Below are positions 41,862 through 50,521 of a DNA stretch of 64,000 bases, piece after piece. The position numbers and the translations under genes are program-made. Position 1 is the first letter of the stretch; every line of letters begins with the position of its first letter. The notes beneath the pieces were generated by a model. That model searched no databases and was not told the origin of the DNA. It worked only from the letters and a program-made list of their open reading frames with translations. Source of the stretch: Bradyrhizobium betae (GTDB lineage: Bacteria; Pseudomonadota; Alphaproteobacteria; Rhizobiales; Xanthobacteraceae); contig NZ_CP044543.1 in assembly GCF_008932115.1 (NCBI RefSeq), forward strand, positions 2,672,501 to 2,736,500, written 5' to 3'.

Positions 41862-43220
41862 ATGATGAGCCAGGAGCAGAACGACCTGATCACCCGCACC
41901 GGGCCGAAGGACCCCTGCGGCAAGCTGATGCGCAGCTACTGGCAGCCGGCGGCGCTGGTTGACGAGTTGGAGGGCGACCGTCCGATCCGTCCCGTCAAAT
42001 TGCTCGGCGAAAACCTGGTGCTGTTTCGCGACGAGACCGGGCGCTACGGCCTGATCGACCGCCTCTGTGCACATCGCGGCGCCGACCTCGCCTTCGGACG
42101 GCTCGAACATGGCGGATTGCGCTGTGCCTTCCATGGCTGGCTGTTCGACGCGACCGGCCAGTGCATCGAGACTCCGGCCGAGCCGAAGGATTCAAAGCTC
42201 TGCCAGAACATCCGCCAGCGCTCATACCCGGTGGTGGAGAAGAGCGGCATCCTCTGGGCTTATCTTGGCGAGGGCGAACCGCCGGCCTTCCCGGAGATCG
42301 ACTGCTTCGTCGCGCCCGGCACGCACACCTTTGCGTTCAAGGGCCACATGGCCTGCAACTGGCTGCAGGCGCTGGAAGTCGGCATCGACCCCGCGCACGC
42401 CTCGTACCTGCACCGTTTCTTCGAGGACGAAGACACCTCCACGGCCTATGGCAAGCAGTTCCGCGGCGCCTCCGCAGGCTCCGACCTGCCGATGACCAAG
42501 ATCCTGCGCGAATACGACCGCCCGATCATCAATGTCGAGCACACCGAATATGGCCTCAGGCTGATCGCGCTGCGCGAAATCGACGAGGAGCGCACCCATG
42601 TGCGCGTCACCAACCAGCTCTTTCCGCACGCTTTCGTCATCCCCATGAGCACGGAGATGACGATCACGCAGTGGCACGTGCCGGTCGACGACGAGAACTG
42701 CTACTGGTACGCGATCTTCACCAGCTACGCCGCGCCGGTCGATAAAAAGAAGATGCGCGATCAGCGGCTCGAACTCTACGAGTTGCCCGACTACAAGTCG
42801 CGCAAGAACAGCGGCAACGATTACGGCTTCGATCCGCACGAACAGCAGACCGCGACCTATACCGGCATGGGCAACGACATCAACGTCCACGACCAGTGGG
42901 CGGTGGAATCGATGGGCGCGATCCAGGATCGCACCAAGGAGCATCTTGGCTCGAGCGACAAGGCGATCGTGCAATATCGCCGCCTGCTGCGGCAGGAAAT
43001 CGAGAAGGTCGGCGGCGGCGAGAGGCCGATCCTGTTTCTCGACGAGGCCAATGCACGCAGCATCCAGGGACCGGCGACCATGGACGGCATCGGGCCGACC
43101 CGGGGCTGGGAGACCTACTGGATGGAAGTCGACGTCAAGCGCCGCCGCGGCGCGCCTTGGACGGCACCCGTGCCGAAGGAGATCGCCGACAACGTGCACC
43201 GGCTGACGGCGGCGGAGTGA
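41862..43220 (+). CDS. Rieske [2Fe-2S] aromatic-ring oxygenase alpha subunit (phthalate-4,5-dioxygenase/VanA type)
   Basis: A 452-residue oxygenase. The Rieske cluster ligands are in LCAHRGADL and CAFHGWLFD (CxH and CxxH). The C-terminal catalytic domain has the mononuclear iron site around ALEVGIDPAHASYLHR (D and H). It belongs to the phthalate 4,5-dioxygenase/vanillate demethylase class rather than benzene dioxygenases. These enzymes hydroxylate or demethylate aromatic acids and need a separate reductase, which is not seen in the window. The next plus-strand gene is a glutamine-synthetase-like ligase after 175 bases including a repeat. The substrate is inferred only to be an aromatic compound. 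Confidence 0.9.
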   Translation: MMSQEQNDLITRTGPKDPCGKLMRSYWQPAALVDELEGDRPIRPVKLLGENLVLFRDETGRYGLIDRLCAHRGADLAFGRLEHGGLRCAFHGWLFDATGQCIETPAEPKDSKLCQNIRQRSYPVVEKSGILWAYLGEGEPPAFPEIDCFVAPGTHTFAFKGHMACNWLQALEVGIDPAHASYLHRFFEDEDTSTAYGKQFRGASAGSDLPMTKILREYDRPIINVEHTEYGLRLIALREIDEERTHVRVTNQLFPHAFVIPMSTEMTITQWHVPVDDENCYWYAIFTSYAAPVDKKKMRDQRLELYELPDYKSRKNSGNDYGFDPHEQQTATYTGMGNDINVHDQWAVESMGAIQDRTKEHLGSSDKAIVQYRRLLRQEIEKVGGGERPILFLDEANARSIQGPATMDGIGPTRGWETYWMEVDVKRRRGAPWTAPVPKEIADNVHRLTAAE

Positions 43221-43270
43221 CGATGCCATTGGCTGTTGGCGATTCGCGACGGTGGCTCGACATTTGTCGC

Positions 43271-43372
43271 TGTCATGCTCCGCGAAAGCGGGGCATCCAG
43301 TACGCCGCGACCTCTCTTGGATCCACGACCGTCTCTGGAATACTGGATCGCCCGCCTTCGCCGGCGATGACA
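43271..43372. repeat. Palindromic intergenic repeat, family A (copy 3)
   Basis: Ends TGTCATGCTCCGCG and CCGGCGATGACA; inner hairpins CTCCGCGAAAGCGG and ATCGCCCGCCTTCGCCGGCGAT, joined by ATCCAGTA/TACTGGAT. It lies between the Rieske oxygenase and the glutamine-synthetase-like gene. Confidence 0.8.
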
Positions 43373-43395
43373 GCGTGGACTGAGGAGCAACCAAA

Positions 43396-44844
43396 GTGAG
43401 TTTCGTCGCGCGTCACGCGCTGTGGTCGGATGAGCAGAAGGACGCCGCAGCGCGCATGCGCCGCATCGTCGAGGAGAGGAATCTCGAAGTCATCCGCCTC
43501 GCCTTCCCCGACCAGCACGGCATTCTGCGCGGCAAGACCATCATCGCCGCCGAAGCCATTGCCTCGCTGGAGAGTGGCTGTTCCATCACCACCACCATGC
43601 TCGCCAAGGACACATCGCACCGCACGGTGTTCCCGGTGTTCACCGCCGGCGGCGGCTTCGGCATGAAGGAGATGGAGGGCGCCGCCGACGTGCTGATGGT
43701 GCCTGATACCACCACGTTCCGCGTGCTGCCTTGGGCCCCCACGACCGGCTGGGTGTTGTGCGACCTCTATTTCCAGGACGGCCGTCCCGTGCCGTTCGCC
43801 ACGCGCGGGCTCTATCGCAAGGTGCTCGACGAGCTCGGCAGCCGCGGCCACGACTTCGTCGCAGGGCTCGAGGTCGAATTCCACATCTTCAAGCTCGACG
43901 ATCCGCATATGCGGCCCGAGGACGCCGGCCAGCCCGGCACGCCGCCCTCGGTGAGCCTGCTCAGCCACGGCTACCAATATCTCACCGAGCAGCGCTTCGA
44001 TCAGATGGAGCCGGTCCTGGAGATCCTGCGGCGCGACATCGTCGCGCTCGGGCTGCCCTTGCGCTCGGTCGAGGTCGAGTTCGGGCCGAGCCAGTGCGAG
44101 TTCACGTTCGCGCCGAAGAAGGGCCTGGAGCCTGCCGACAACATGGTGCTGTTCCGCAGCGCTGTGAAGCAGATCGCGCGCCGCCACGGCTATCACGCCA
44201 CCTTCATGTGCCGGCCGAAACTGCCGAATTTGTTTGCGAGCGGCTGGCACCTGCATCAGTCGATCGTCTCGCGCACGACGGGTGAAAACCAGTTCATGAC
44301 CAAGGAAACGGCGAAGGACGGCGGCGAGCCGCTCAGCGCGTTCGGCCGCTTCTATCTGGCCGGCCTGCTCGACCACGCCCGCGCGTCCACATTGTTCACC
44401 ACGCCGACCATCAACGGCTACAAGCGCTACCGCTCCTATTCGCTGGCGCCGGATCGCGCGATCTGGGGCCGCGACAATCGCGGCGTGATGATCCGCGTGC
44501 TCGGCGGCGCCAATGATGCCGCCACGCGCCTCGAGAACCGCATCGGCGAGCCCGCCGCCAATCCCTATCTCTACATGGCCTCGCAGATTCTCTCAGGTCT
44601 CGACGGCGTCGACCGCAAGCTCGATCCCGGCCCGTCGGCCGACACCCCCTACGAGACCAAGGCGCCGCTGCTGCCGAAGTCGCTGCGCGATGCGGTGAGC
44701 GCGCTGAAGGACGACCCGTTCTTCCGCGAGAAGCTGGGGGCGGAGTTCGTCGATTATTACACGCATATCAAGAACGCCGAGATCGACCGTTTCCTGGCAG
44801 AGGTGACCGACTGGGAGCACCGGGAATATTTCGAGGTGTTTTGA
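43396..44844 (+). CDS. Glutamine-synthetase family ligase (gamma-glutamyl-amide type)
   Basis: A 482-residue protein with the glutamine synthetase catalytic fold. The beta-grasp-like N-terminus has RLAFPDQHGILRGKTI; the catalytic domain has AGLEVEFHIF (metal Glu), EVEFGPSQCEFTFAPKKG, PNLFASGWHLHQSI (ATP/metal His), and ENRIGEPAANPYLYMA (metal/Glu-Arg). It differs from housekeeping GlnA, lacking the adenylylation Tyr loop, and resembles ligases that join glutamate to amines or aromatic amines. It begins at GTG 43396 behind GAGGAG. Adjacent Rieske oxygenase suggests an aromatic-amine or amine-linked route, but this is inference. Confidence 0.85.
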   Translation: MSFVARHALWSDEQKDAAARMRRIVEERNLEVIRLAFPDQHGILRGKTIIAAEAIASLESGCSITTTMLAKDTSHRTVFPVFTAGGGFGMKEMEGAADVLMVPDTTTFRVLPWAPTTGWVLCDLYFQDGRPVPFATRGLYRKVLDELGSRGHDFVAGLEVEFHIFKLDDPHMRPEDAGQPGTPPSVSLLSHGYQYLTEQRFDQMEPVLEILRRDIVALGLPLRSVEVEFGPSQCEFTFAPKKGLEPADNMVLFRSAVKQIARRHGYHATFMCRPKLPNLFASGWHLHQSIVSRTTGENQFMTKETAKDGGEPLSAFGRFYLAGLLDHARASTLFTTPTINGYKRYRSYSLAPDRAIWGRDNRGVMIRVLGGANDAATRLENRIGEPAANPYLYMASQILSGLDGVDRKLDPGPSADTPYETKAPLLPKSLRDAVSALKDDPFFREKLGAEFVDYYTHIKNAEIDRFLAEVTDWEHREYFEVF

Positions 44845-44862
44845 GGGCAGCTCTCTCCCCGA

Positions 44863-44989
44863 CGTCGTCCCCGCGAACGCGGGGACCCATAACCCCAGGG
44901 AGACGTTTGGCGAAGGCTCGTCGTTCGGGATCGATACTGTGCGCGTTCGATCGATTCCGCGGTATGGGTCCCTGCGTTCACAGGGACGT
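44863..44989. repeat. Palindromic intergenic repeat, family B (copy 4, variant)
   Basis: CGTCGTCCCCGCG with matching arms, GGGGACCCATAACCCCAGGGAG and GGTATGGGTCCCTGC; ends CAGGGACGTC. It lies between the convergent glutamine-synthetase-like gene and livF and is closest in form to the copy at 27974-28120. Confidence 0.75.
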
Positions 44990-45020
44990 CACCGTTTGCG
45001 AAGCACGAGCCTCCCGTCGC

Positions 45021-45749
45021 TCAAATCCCCAGATATTTATGCTGCAGATCCGGCTCGGCCATCAGCTGGTCGGACGTGCCGCTCCACACCGTCTTGCCGC
45101 GCTCGATGATGTAGTGGCGGTCGCAGATGCGGGCGAGATGGTCGACGTTCTTGTCGACGACCAGGATCGACTGGCCGCGGCTCTTGAGCAGCGACAGGCA
45201 GCTCCAGATCTCTTCGCGGATCAGCGGGGCGAGGCCTTCGGTCGCTTCGTCCAGGATCAGCAGCTTCGGATTGGTCATCAGCGCGCGGCCGATCGCAAGC
45301 ATCTGCTGCTCGCCGCCGGAAAGCTGGTTACCCATGTTGGAGGCGCGCTCGGCGAGCCGCGGGAACATCACGTAGATCGCCGCGAGCGTCCAGGGATTGG
45401 TGCTGCCGAAGCGATCGGCGGCGGCCGCGACCAGGTTTTCGCGCACGGTGAGATTCGGGAAGATCTGTCGCCCCTCGGGGACAAGGCCGACGCCGAGCTT
45501 GGCAATTCGGTAGGACGGCTGCGGCCGCACTTCGGTGCCGGCAAAACGGATGCTGCCCGCGCGCGCCGGTGTCAGGCCCATGATGGAGCGGATGGTGGTG
45601 GTCTTGCCCATGCCGTTGCGGCCCATCAGCGAAACCATCTCGCCCGATTTGATCGACAGCGACAGGCCGAACAGGACCTGGCTGAGGCCGTAACAGGTCT
45701 CGATGCCGTCGACGTCGAGCAGCGCGTCAGCCATCATCTTTTCAGCCAT
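45021..45749 (-). CDS. livF: Branched-chain-type ABC transporter ATPase LivF
   Basis: A 242-residue ATPase. It has Walker A GRNGMGKTT, the LivF-typical VPEGRQIFPNLTVRENLV, signature LSGGEQQMLAIGRAL and Walker B LLILDEATEGLAP; the switch residue region is IVDKNVDHLARICDRHYI. It overlaps livG by eight bases. Transporters of this class take up branched-chain amino acids or aromatic acids. No binding protein is in the operon; the two binding proteins at 55 and 58 kb may serve it. Confidence 0.93.
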   Translation of the reverse strand: MAEKMMADALLDVDGIETCYGLSQVLFGLSLSIKSGEMVSLMGRNGMGKTTTIRSIMGLTPARAGSIRFAGTEVRPQPSYRIAKLGVGLVPEGRQIFPNLTVRENLVAAAADRFGSTNPWTLAAIYVMFPRLAERASNMGNQLSGGEQQMLAIGRALMTNPKLLILDEATEGLAPLIREEIWSCLSLLKSRGQSILVVDKNVDHLARICDRHYIIERGKTVWSGTSDQLMAEPDLQHKYLGI

Positions 45750-46509
45750 GGTGCGTCACCACGTGCTGGTCGCCGAGATAGGCGCGCTTGACCTCGTCGT
45801 TGGCGCGGATCGCGGCCGGATCGCCCGAGGCGATGACGCGGCCATAGACCAGCACCGTGATGCGGTCGGCCAGCGCGAACACCGCGGGCATGTCGTGCTC
45901 GACGAGGACGATCGAGACCTCCTTGCGCAGCTCCTGCAGCAGCTTGACCATGCTCTGGGATTCGGTGACGCCGAGGCCCGCCATCGGCTCGTCGAGCAGC
46001 AGCAATTTCGGCTTGCTCGCGAGCGCGACCGCAAGCTCGATCTGGCGACGCTCGCCATGGCTGAGCCTGGACACCAGGATATCGGCACGATGCAGCAGCC
46101 CGACGCGGTCGAGCGCCGCATGGGCGGCATCGCGCAGGCCCTTTTCCTTGCGGGCGTTGGCGAAGAAGCGGAACGAGTGGCCCGCATGCGCCTGGGCTGC
46201 CAGCGCGACATTGTCGGCGGCGGTGAAATCGAGCAGCAACGAAGTGATCTGGAACGAGCGGGCAAGGCCGAGCGCGCAGCGGCGATAGGCCGGCAGATAG
46301 GTGATGTCGCGGCCGCCGAGCGAGACGCTGCCGGAATGCGGTTCGAGGTGTCCGGTGAGCTGGCTGATCAGCGTGGTCTTGCCGGCTCCGTTCGGGCCGA
46401 TGATGGCGTGCAGCTCGCCGGCCGCGACGTCGAGCGAAACGTGGTCCGTCGCGATGATGCCGCCGAAGCGACGCACCAGTCTGTCGACCCGGAGCAGAGG
46501 TTCAGCCAC
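45742..46509 (-). CDS. livG: Branched-chain-type ABC transporter ATPase LivG
   Basis: A 255-residue ATPase. Features are Walker A GPNGAGKTTLISQLTG, the LivG-specific GLARSFQITSLLLDFTAADNVALAAQ, signature LSHGERRQIELAVAL, Walker B KLLLLDEPMAGLG and the switch His in VLVEHDMPAVF. It begins at GTG 46509 and overlaps the 3' end of livM by eight bases. It works as the partner of LivF in one transporter. Confidence 0.93.
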   Translation of the reverse strand: MAEPLLRVDRLVRRFGGIIATDHVSLDVAAGELHAIIGPNGAGKTTLISQLTGHLEPHSGSVSLGGRDITYLPAYRRCALGLARSFQITSLLLDFTAADNVALAAQAHAGHSFRFFANARKEKGLRDAAHAALDRVGLLHRADILVSRLSHGERRQIELAVALASKPKLLLLDEPMAGLGVTESQSMVKLLQELRKEVSIVLVEHDMPAVFALADRITVLVYGRVIASGDPAAIRANDEVKRAYLGDQHVVTHHG

Positions 46510-47446
46510 GATTGAACCTCCCGAGCAGGCCCATGATGCCGCCGCGGCCGAACAGCACGATCAGCAGCAGCATCGGCCCCATGATCAGCGCCCAATATTC
46601 GGTGAGCTGCGACAGGAACTCTTCCAGCAGCAGATACACCACGGCGCCCATGACGGGGCCGAACAGCGTGCCCATGCCGCCCAGGATCACCATCACCATG
46701 AGATCGCCGGACCGGGTCCAGTACATCACGGCCGGGCTGATGAAATCGGTGTTGTTGGCGAGCAGCGCGCCGGCGAGGCCGCACATCATGCCGGAGATGA
46801 CGAAGCAGACGAGCTGATAGCGTTTGGCTGGGAAGCCGATCGCCTGCATGCGCTGCTCGTTGGAGCGCAATCCCTGCACGACGAGACCGAAACGCGAATT
46901 GGCGATGCGCCAGATCAGGAAGATGACCCCGAACAGGCAGGCGAGGCAGAGGTAATAGAACTGCGTGCGATTGCCGAGATTGACCAGGCCGGAGAAGTCG
47001 CTGCGCTTGTAGACGGTGAGGCCGTCGTCGCCGCCGTAGCGGGCCAGGCCCGAGGCGACGTAATAGGCCATCTGCGCGAAGGCGAGCGTGATCATGATGA
47101 AATAGACGCCGCGGGTGCGCAAGCTCAGCGCGCCGATCACCAGCGCATAGAGCGCGGAGGCCGCGAGCGCGACCGGGAACTGGATGAAGCCGGAGCCGAC
47201 GCCTTCCTGCGCGAGCATGCCGACGGCATAGCCGCCGATGCCGAGATAGGCGGCGTGGCCGAAGCTCATCATGCCGCCATAGCCCATGATGAGGTTGAGG
47301 CTCGCGGCCGCCAGCGCCAGGATGACGATGCGGGTGAACAGCGTCAGGATGAAGACGTTGCCGGATGCTTGCGAATAGAGCGGCAGCAGCACGAGGCCGG
47401 CCAGCATCAGGGCCGTGACGGCCTTGCTCACGGTGAAAGCCTTCAT
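46502..47446 (-). CDS. livM: Branched-chain-type ABC transporter permease LivM
   Basis: A 314-residue permease with about nine hydrophobic segments. It shows the LivM core LNLIMGYGGMMSFGHAAYLGIGGYAVGML and the interaction loop ANSRFGLVVQGLRSNEQRMQAIGFPAKRYQLVCFVISGMMCGLAGALLAN. It overlaps livH and livG and pairs with LivH to form the channel. Confidence 0.93.
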   Translation of the reverse strand: MKAFTVSKAVTALMLAGLVLLPLYSQASGNVFILTLFTRIVILALAAASLNLIMGYGGMMSFGHAAYLGIGGYAVGMLAQEGVGSGFIQFPVALAASALYALVIGALSLRTRGVYFIMITLAFAQMAYYVASGLARYGGDDGLTVYKRSDFSGLVNLGNRTQFYYLCLACLFGVIFLIWRIANSRFGLVVQGLRSNEQRMQAIGFPAKRYQLVCFVISGMMCGLAGALLANNTDFISPAVMYWTRSGDLMVMVILGGMGTLFGPVMGAVVYLLLEEFLSQLTEYWALIMGPMLLLIVLFGRGGIMGLLGRFNRG

Positions 47447-48360
47447 CGACGGTTGGCCGGAAACAGCCCCTCCGGCCGCACCACCAGCACGATCGCCATC
47501 ACCAGATAGATCAACATGGAGGACAGCGCCGGCGCGGCAGTGGACGCAGCGGCGCCGCTCAGCACCTGCCGTAGCAAATTGGGCAGGAAGGCGCGGCCGA
47601 GTGTGTCGATCATGCCGACGAAGATCGCGGCGAGGAACGCACCGCGGATCGAGCCGATGCCGCCGATCACGATGATGACGAAGGCGAGGATCAGGATGTT
47701 CTCGCCCATGCCGATCTGCACGGTGAGGATCGGCGCCTGCATCAGGCCGGCGAGGCCGGCGAGCGCGGCCCCGAGGCCGAACACCAGCGTGTAGAGCAGC
47801 TTGATGTTGATGCCGAGCGCACCGATCATCTCGCGGTTGGAGGCGCCGGCCCGGATCAGCATGCCGATGCGGGTGCGCATCACGCCGAGATAGAGCAGGA
47901 GCGCGACCAGCAGCGCCACCGCGATGATGGCGAGGCGATAGGCGGGATAGTGAATGCCGGGCAGGATCGGCACCGGCACCGTGAGCCAGGCGGGCAGCGG
48001 CAGCGCGAGACCGGCCGGGCCCCAGATCAGCCGCACCGCCTCGTTGAAGAACAGGATCAGGCCGAAGGTCGCGAGCACGTGGTCGAGATGGTCGCGGCCA
48101 TAGAGATGCCGCAGCGCACTCATCTCCAGCACGATGCCCAGCAGAAGCGTGGCGCCGAGCGCCAGCAGCGCACCGAGCAGGAAGCTGCCGGTCCAGGCCG
48201 CGAAGGTCGCGGCGAAATAAGCGCCCATCATGTAGAGCGAGCCGTGCGCGAGGTTGACGAGATCCATGATCCCGAACACCAGCGTCAGGCCGGCGGCGAG
48301 CAGGAACAGCAGCAGGCCAAACTGCAATCCGTTCAGGAACTGTTCGACGACGAGCAGCAT
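47443..48360 (-). CDS. livH: Branched-chain-type ABC transporter permease LivH
   Basis: A 305-residue permease with about eight hydrophobic segments. Family features are FGIMDLVNLAHGSLYMMGAYFAATFA and the late RTRIGMLIRAGASNREMIGALGINIKLLYTLVFGLGAALAGLAGLMQAPI. It is the first gene of the livHMGF operon; no binding protein precedes it. About 245 bases of non-coding sequence without a recognised promoter separate it from the quorum-sensing gene terminator. Confidence 0.93.
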   Translation of the reverse strand: MLLVVEQFLNGLQFGLLLFLLAAGLTLVFGIMDLVNLAHGSLYMMGAYFAATFAAWTGSFLLGALLALGATLLLGIVLEMSALRHLYGRDHLDHVLATFGLILFFNEAVRLIWGPAGLALPLPAWLTVPVPILPGIHYPAYRLAIIAVALLVALLLYLGVMRTRIGMLIRAGASNREMIGALGINIKLLYTLVFGLGAALAGLAGLMQAPILTVQIGMGENILILAFVIIVIGGIGSIRGAFLAAIFVGMIDTLGRAFLPNLLRQVLSGAAASTAAPALSSMLIYLVMAIVLVVRPEGLFPANRR

Positions 48361-48605
48361 CAGAACTCTTTCAGGCGCACGCGGTACAGCGCCGACCTTC
48401 GAACACGGTCGTCATCAGTGAAAGAGCTCCCCCGCCTCGACAAGGCGAAAAAATGGGTAATGGCAGTATCGTTCCGAGGCAAGAGCGATTCCGCGCCAGA
48501 CATGCACTTTGTTGCATCCGGCGCGCGTGGTCGAACGCGCCCTGCTCGTGTCCCTGCAAGAAGGCTGCCGAGCGGCGTGGGGCAACCTGCCGCACCCAAA
48601 CGATC

Positions 48606-48638
48606 ACCCTCCCCGCAGCAAAGCCGCGGGGAGGGTGC
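48606..48638. terminator. GC-rich hairpin after the quorum-sensing operon
   Basis: CACCCTCCCCGC pairs with GCGGGGAGGGTG around a short GCAAAGC-containing loop. It lies 25 bases after the stop of the small gene at 48664, so it may end that transcript. No T-run follows. The 245 bases to livH (48361-48605) show no gene. Confidence 0.55.
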
Positions 48639-48663
48639 GAATTCGTCGGAATGAGGAGGATGT

Positions 48664-48882
48664 CTAGTGCGACCTGATCTCCCGGGAACGATCATCCCGT
48701 TCGGGAAGCACGCTCTCTGCCGTCGAGGCCTCGAGTGCCGCCATCCGGAACAGATAGGCGAGCGTCGCCAATCCGGAGTCTTCCGCCATTTGCGCCAGCT
48801 CGAGCGCCATGTCGGACATGTAGCCGAGATTCTCGTCCTTGGTCTGCGCCATGCTCTGGCTGTCCCGCATCATGTTCGTCAT
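48664..48882 (-). CDS. Small protein downstream of the AHL synthase
   Basis: A 72-residue protein with an ATG one base after the luxI-type stop. It is helical and methionine-rich (MTNMMRDSQSMAQTKDENLGYMSDMALELAQMAEDSGLATLAYLFRMAALEA), with no signal peptide or membrane segment. Tight spacing implies translation with the synthase. Similar small proteins follow bjaI in related strains, as far as I recall; function is unknown. The end SREIRSH is basic. Confidence 0.75.
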   Translation of the reverse strand: MTNMMRDSQSMAQTKDENLGYMSDMALELAQMAEDSGLATLAYLFRMAALEASTAESVLPERDDRSREIRSH

Positions 48883-48883
48883 C

Positions 48884-49543
48884 TCAGGCGCTCTTTCGTT
48901 GCGCGGCAGCGAGGCCGCAGAGGTTGGCACGGGCAACGGCGTCCAGACGCGGGCCGTCCTGTCGCACGATCGACGCCACGCCGATGCGATCATGCAGGGC
49001 GTCGACCGTCTCGCGGCGAATGTCGATGGTCGCCGCCATGGTCCAGGCGTTCTCCACCAGACCCGGCAGGCCGAGCGGAGTCACGACGAAGCCGGCCTCG
49101 TGGAAGCGCGGCAGCCACCAGGTCTCCATGATCGCGCTGACCTGCGCGATGCCCTGATTGAGGCAGAACTCCTGCACCGCCGCCATCAGTTGCAGGTTGA
49201 GCGGGCCGTCGCGGCGGTCGCGAACGACGAAGTAGCGCGACCACTCCCAGACCAGCGGATCGGCCGGGCAGCCGCGCACCGCGGCCAGATGCGGAAAGAC
49301 CTCGCTCATCATCGAGGGCTTGGTGGTCGGGTAGAGCCGGTGACCGCCAATGACGCGGCGCCCCTCCAGCGCAAGCAGATAGACAGTATCCTCGTTGTCG
49401 TAGGAATCGATCTCGCGACCATCCGGCTTGCGCAGCGTGTCCCAATGCCGCTCCTCGACGAAGATGTCGTGGCGCAGCCGGAAATGCTGCTCGAGTACGT
49501 CTTCGTAAAGGTGGCGATTGACCGCAGAAATCGCATGAATCAT
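48884..49543 (-). CDS. bjaI: Acyl-homoserine-lactone synthase, BjaI type
   Basis: A 219-residue LuxI-family enzyme. The conserved residues are present: RLRHDIFVEERHWD (Arg, Phe, Trp), DGREIDSYDNEDTVYLLAL (Asp residues), GGHRLYPTTKPSMMSEVFPHL and VWEWSRYFVV with Glu/Arg. The sequence resembles Bradyrhizobium BjaI, which uses isovaleryl-CoA rather than an acyl carrier protein; this specificity is by analogy. The ATG at 49543 is used; a further Met lies four codons upstream, inside a hairpin. Regulation: a perfect palindrome lies 57 bases upstream, next to the bjaR stop codon. Confidence 0.93.
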   Translation of the reverse strand: MIHAISAVNRHLYEDVLEQHFRLRHDIFVEERHWDTLRKPDGREIDSYDNEDTVYLLALEGRRVIGGHRLYPTTKPSMMSEVFPHLAAVRGCPADPLVWEWSRYFVVRDRRDGPLNLQLMAAVQEFCLNQGIAQVSAIMETWWLPRFHEAGFVVTPLGLPGLVENAWTMAATIDIRRETVDALHDRIGVASIVRQDGPRLDAVARANLCGLAAAQRKSA

Positions 49544-49547
49544 GAAA

Positions 49548-49572
49548 ACCCCCATTCAGCCTCAATGGGGGT
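49548..49572 (-). promoter_or_regulatory. Hairpin just upstream of the bjaI start codon
   Basis: On the minus strand ACCCCCATT and AATGGGGGT form a nine-base-pair stem around the loop GAGGCTG, ending four bases before the ATG. Either G-rich candidate for ribosome binding (GGGGG in the stem or GAGG in the loop) is caught in the structure. It could control translation of the synthase; inference. Confidence 0.6.
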
Positions 49573-49600
49573 CAGCCTCTGTGAAAAGAGACAGGCTCGA

Positions 49601-49620
49601 TACTGGGAAATTTCCCAGTA
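49601..49620. promoter_or_regulatory. Lux-box-like 20-bp palindrome
   Basis: TACTGGGAAATTTCCCAGTA is a perfect palindrome, of the standard lux-box length, six bases beyond the bjaR stop and 57 bases before the bjaI start. The position and symmetry fit the BjaR-type regulator binding site that drives bjaI. Confidence 0.75.
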
Positions 49621-49626
49621 TGTCGC

Positions 49627-50355
49627 TCAGGGATTGATGATCTTGTTGCGAATCGCCAGCGCGACCGCATGCGTGCGGTTGACGGCGCCCAGCTTGCGCG
49701 CAGCGGTTGCAAGGTGTTCTTCGGCGGTGCGCTGCGTGATGTGCAGGATCTCGCCGATTTCCCAGGCCGACTTGCCCTGCGAGGCCCACGCGATCACCTC
49801 GCGTTCGCGCGGGGTGAGACGCGCCGGGGGATACGGCACCGGCTGGAGCAGGCGGCGGATGTGGTCGAAGCCATACATCGCCATCAGGTGCAGCGCCGGC
49901 TTGCTGCGGGCGTTGAGATCGAGATGAACGCCGCCGAGCGACACCGCGGCCTCGTAGCCGGTGAGCCCGTGGATCGGCACGATGAAACCGCGCGACATGC
50001 GAAAATCGCCGGCGCGGTTCATCACCTCGGCCGCATCCGGCTCGAGGTCGGCGTCATACGGCGCTTCCGCCCATTCGAACGGGTTGACCGATTGGCGGCA
50101 CAAGCGGACCACCGGATCGACGCGGTCGTAATTGTTCCGGGTGTAGAGACTGAACCATTCCGCCGGCCAGCGCTTGGCCAGCACCATCTGCGCGAAGCGT
50201 TGATCGGGATTCGGCAATCCCGTCACGATGATGGTTTCGAAGCCGAAGCGGCCGAACGCCGTTTCGAGCGCATTCATGGCGTCCGGGACCTTGCGATAGG
50301 TTCCGAGGCCCTCGATGAAGTCGAGCGCCTCCCGGCCATAGTCTACGGCGGACAT
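49627..50355 (-). CDS. bjaR: LuxR-family quorum-sensing regulator, BjaR type
   Basis: A 242-residue regulator. The N-terminal autoinducer-binding domain has WPAEWFSLYTRNNYDRVDPVVRLCRQSVNPFEW (Trp, Tyr, Asp ligands) and GFIVPIHGLTGYEAAVSLGG. The C-terminal LuxR HTH has LTPREREVIAWASQGKSAWEIGEILHITQRTAEEHLATAARKLGAVNRTHAVALAI. It precedes bjaI on the same strand. The ATG at 50355 gives the usual length. It probably binds the palindrome in the short gap in response to a branched-chain AHL. Confidence 0.93.
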   Translation of the reverse strand: MSAVDYGREALDFIEGLGTYRKVPDAMNALETAFGRFGFETIIVTGLPNPDQRFAQMVLAKRWPAEWFSLYTRNNYDRVDPVVRLCRQSVNPFEWAEAPYDADLEPDAAEVMNRAGDFRMSRGFIVPIHGLTGYEAAVSLGGVHLDLNARSKPALHLMAMYGFDHIRRLLQPVPYPPARLTPREREVIAWASQGKSAWEIGEILHITQRTAEEHLATAARKLGAVNRTHAVALAIRNKIINP

Positions 50356-50521
50356 CGGTGCGTTTCCTGACCCACGCCTTCCCGTATAGCACGTATTCGA
50401 GGGCTGCCTCAATTCGCTGCCCCCGTAGTTTTGCGGCCCCTGCTCGATCCGAGAATTTAATCTACTTGTGGAGGAAGTGATGCCAAGTTACACCTGTGAC
50501 GTCTAAAGCGGGAAAACCACG

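Noticed and set aside
48361..48605. A gene between livH and the small protein
   Set aside because: The open frames here are short, without good starts or normal codon bias, and part of the sequence looks like degenerate repeat.
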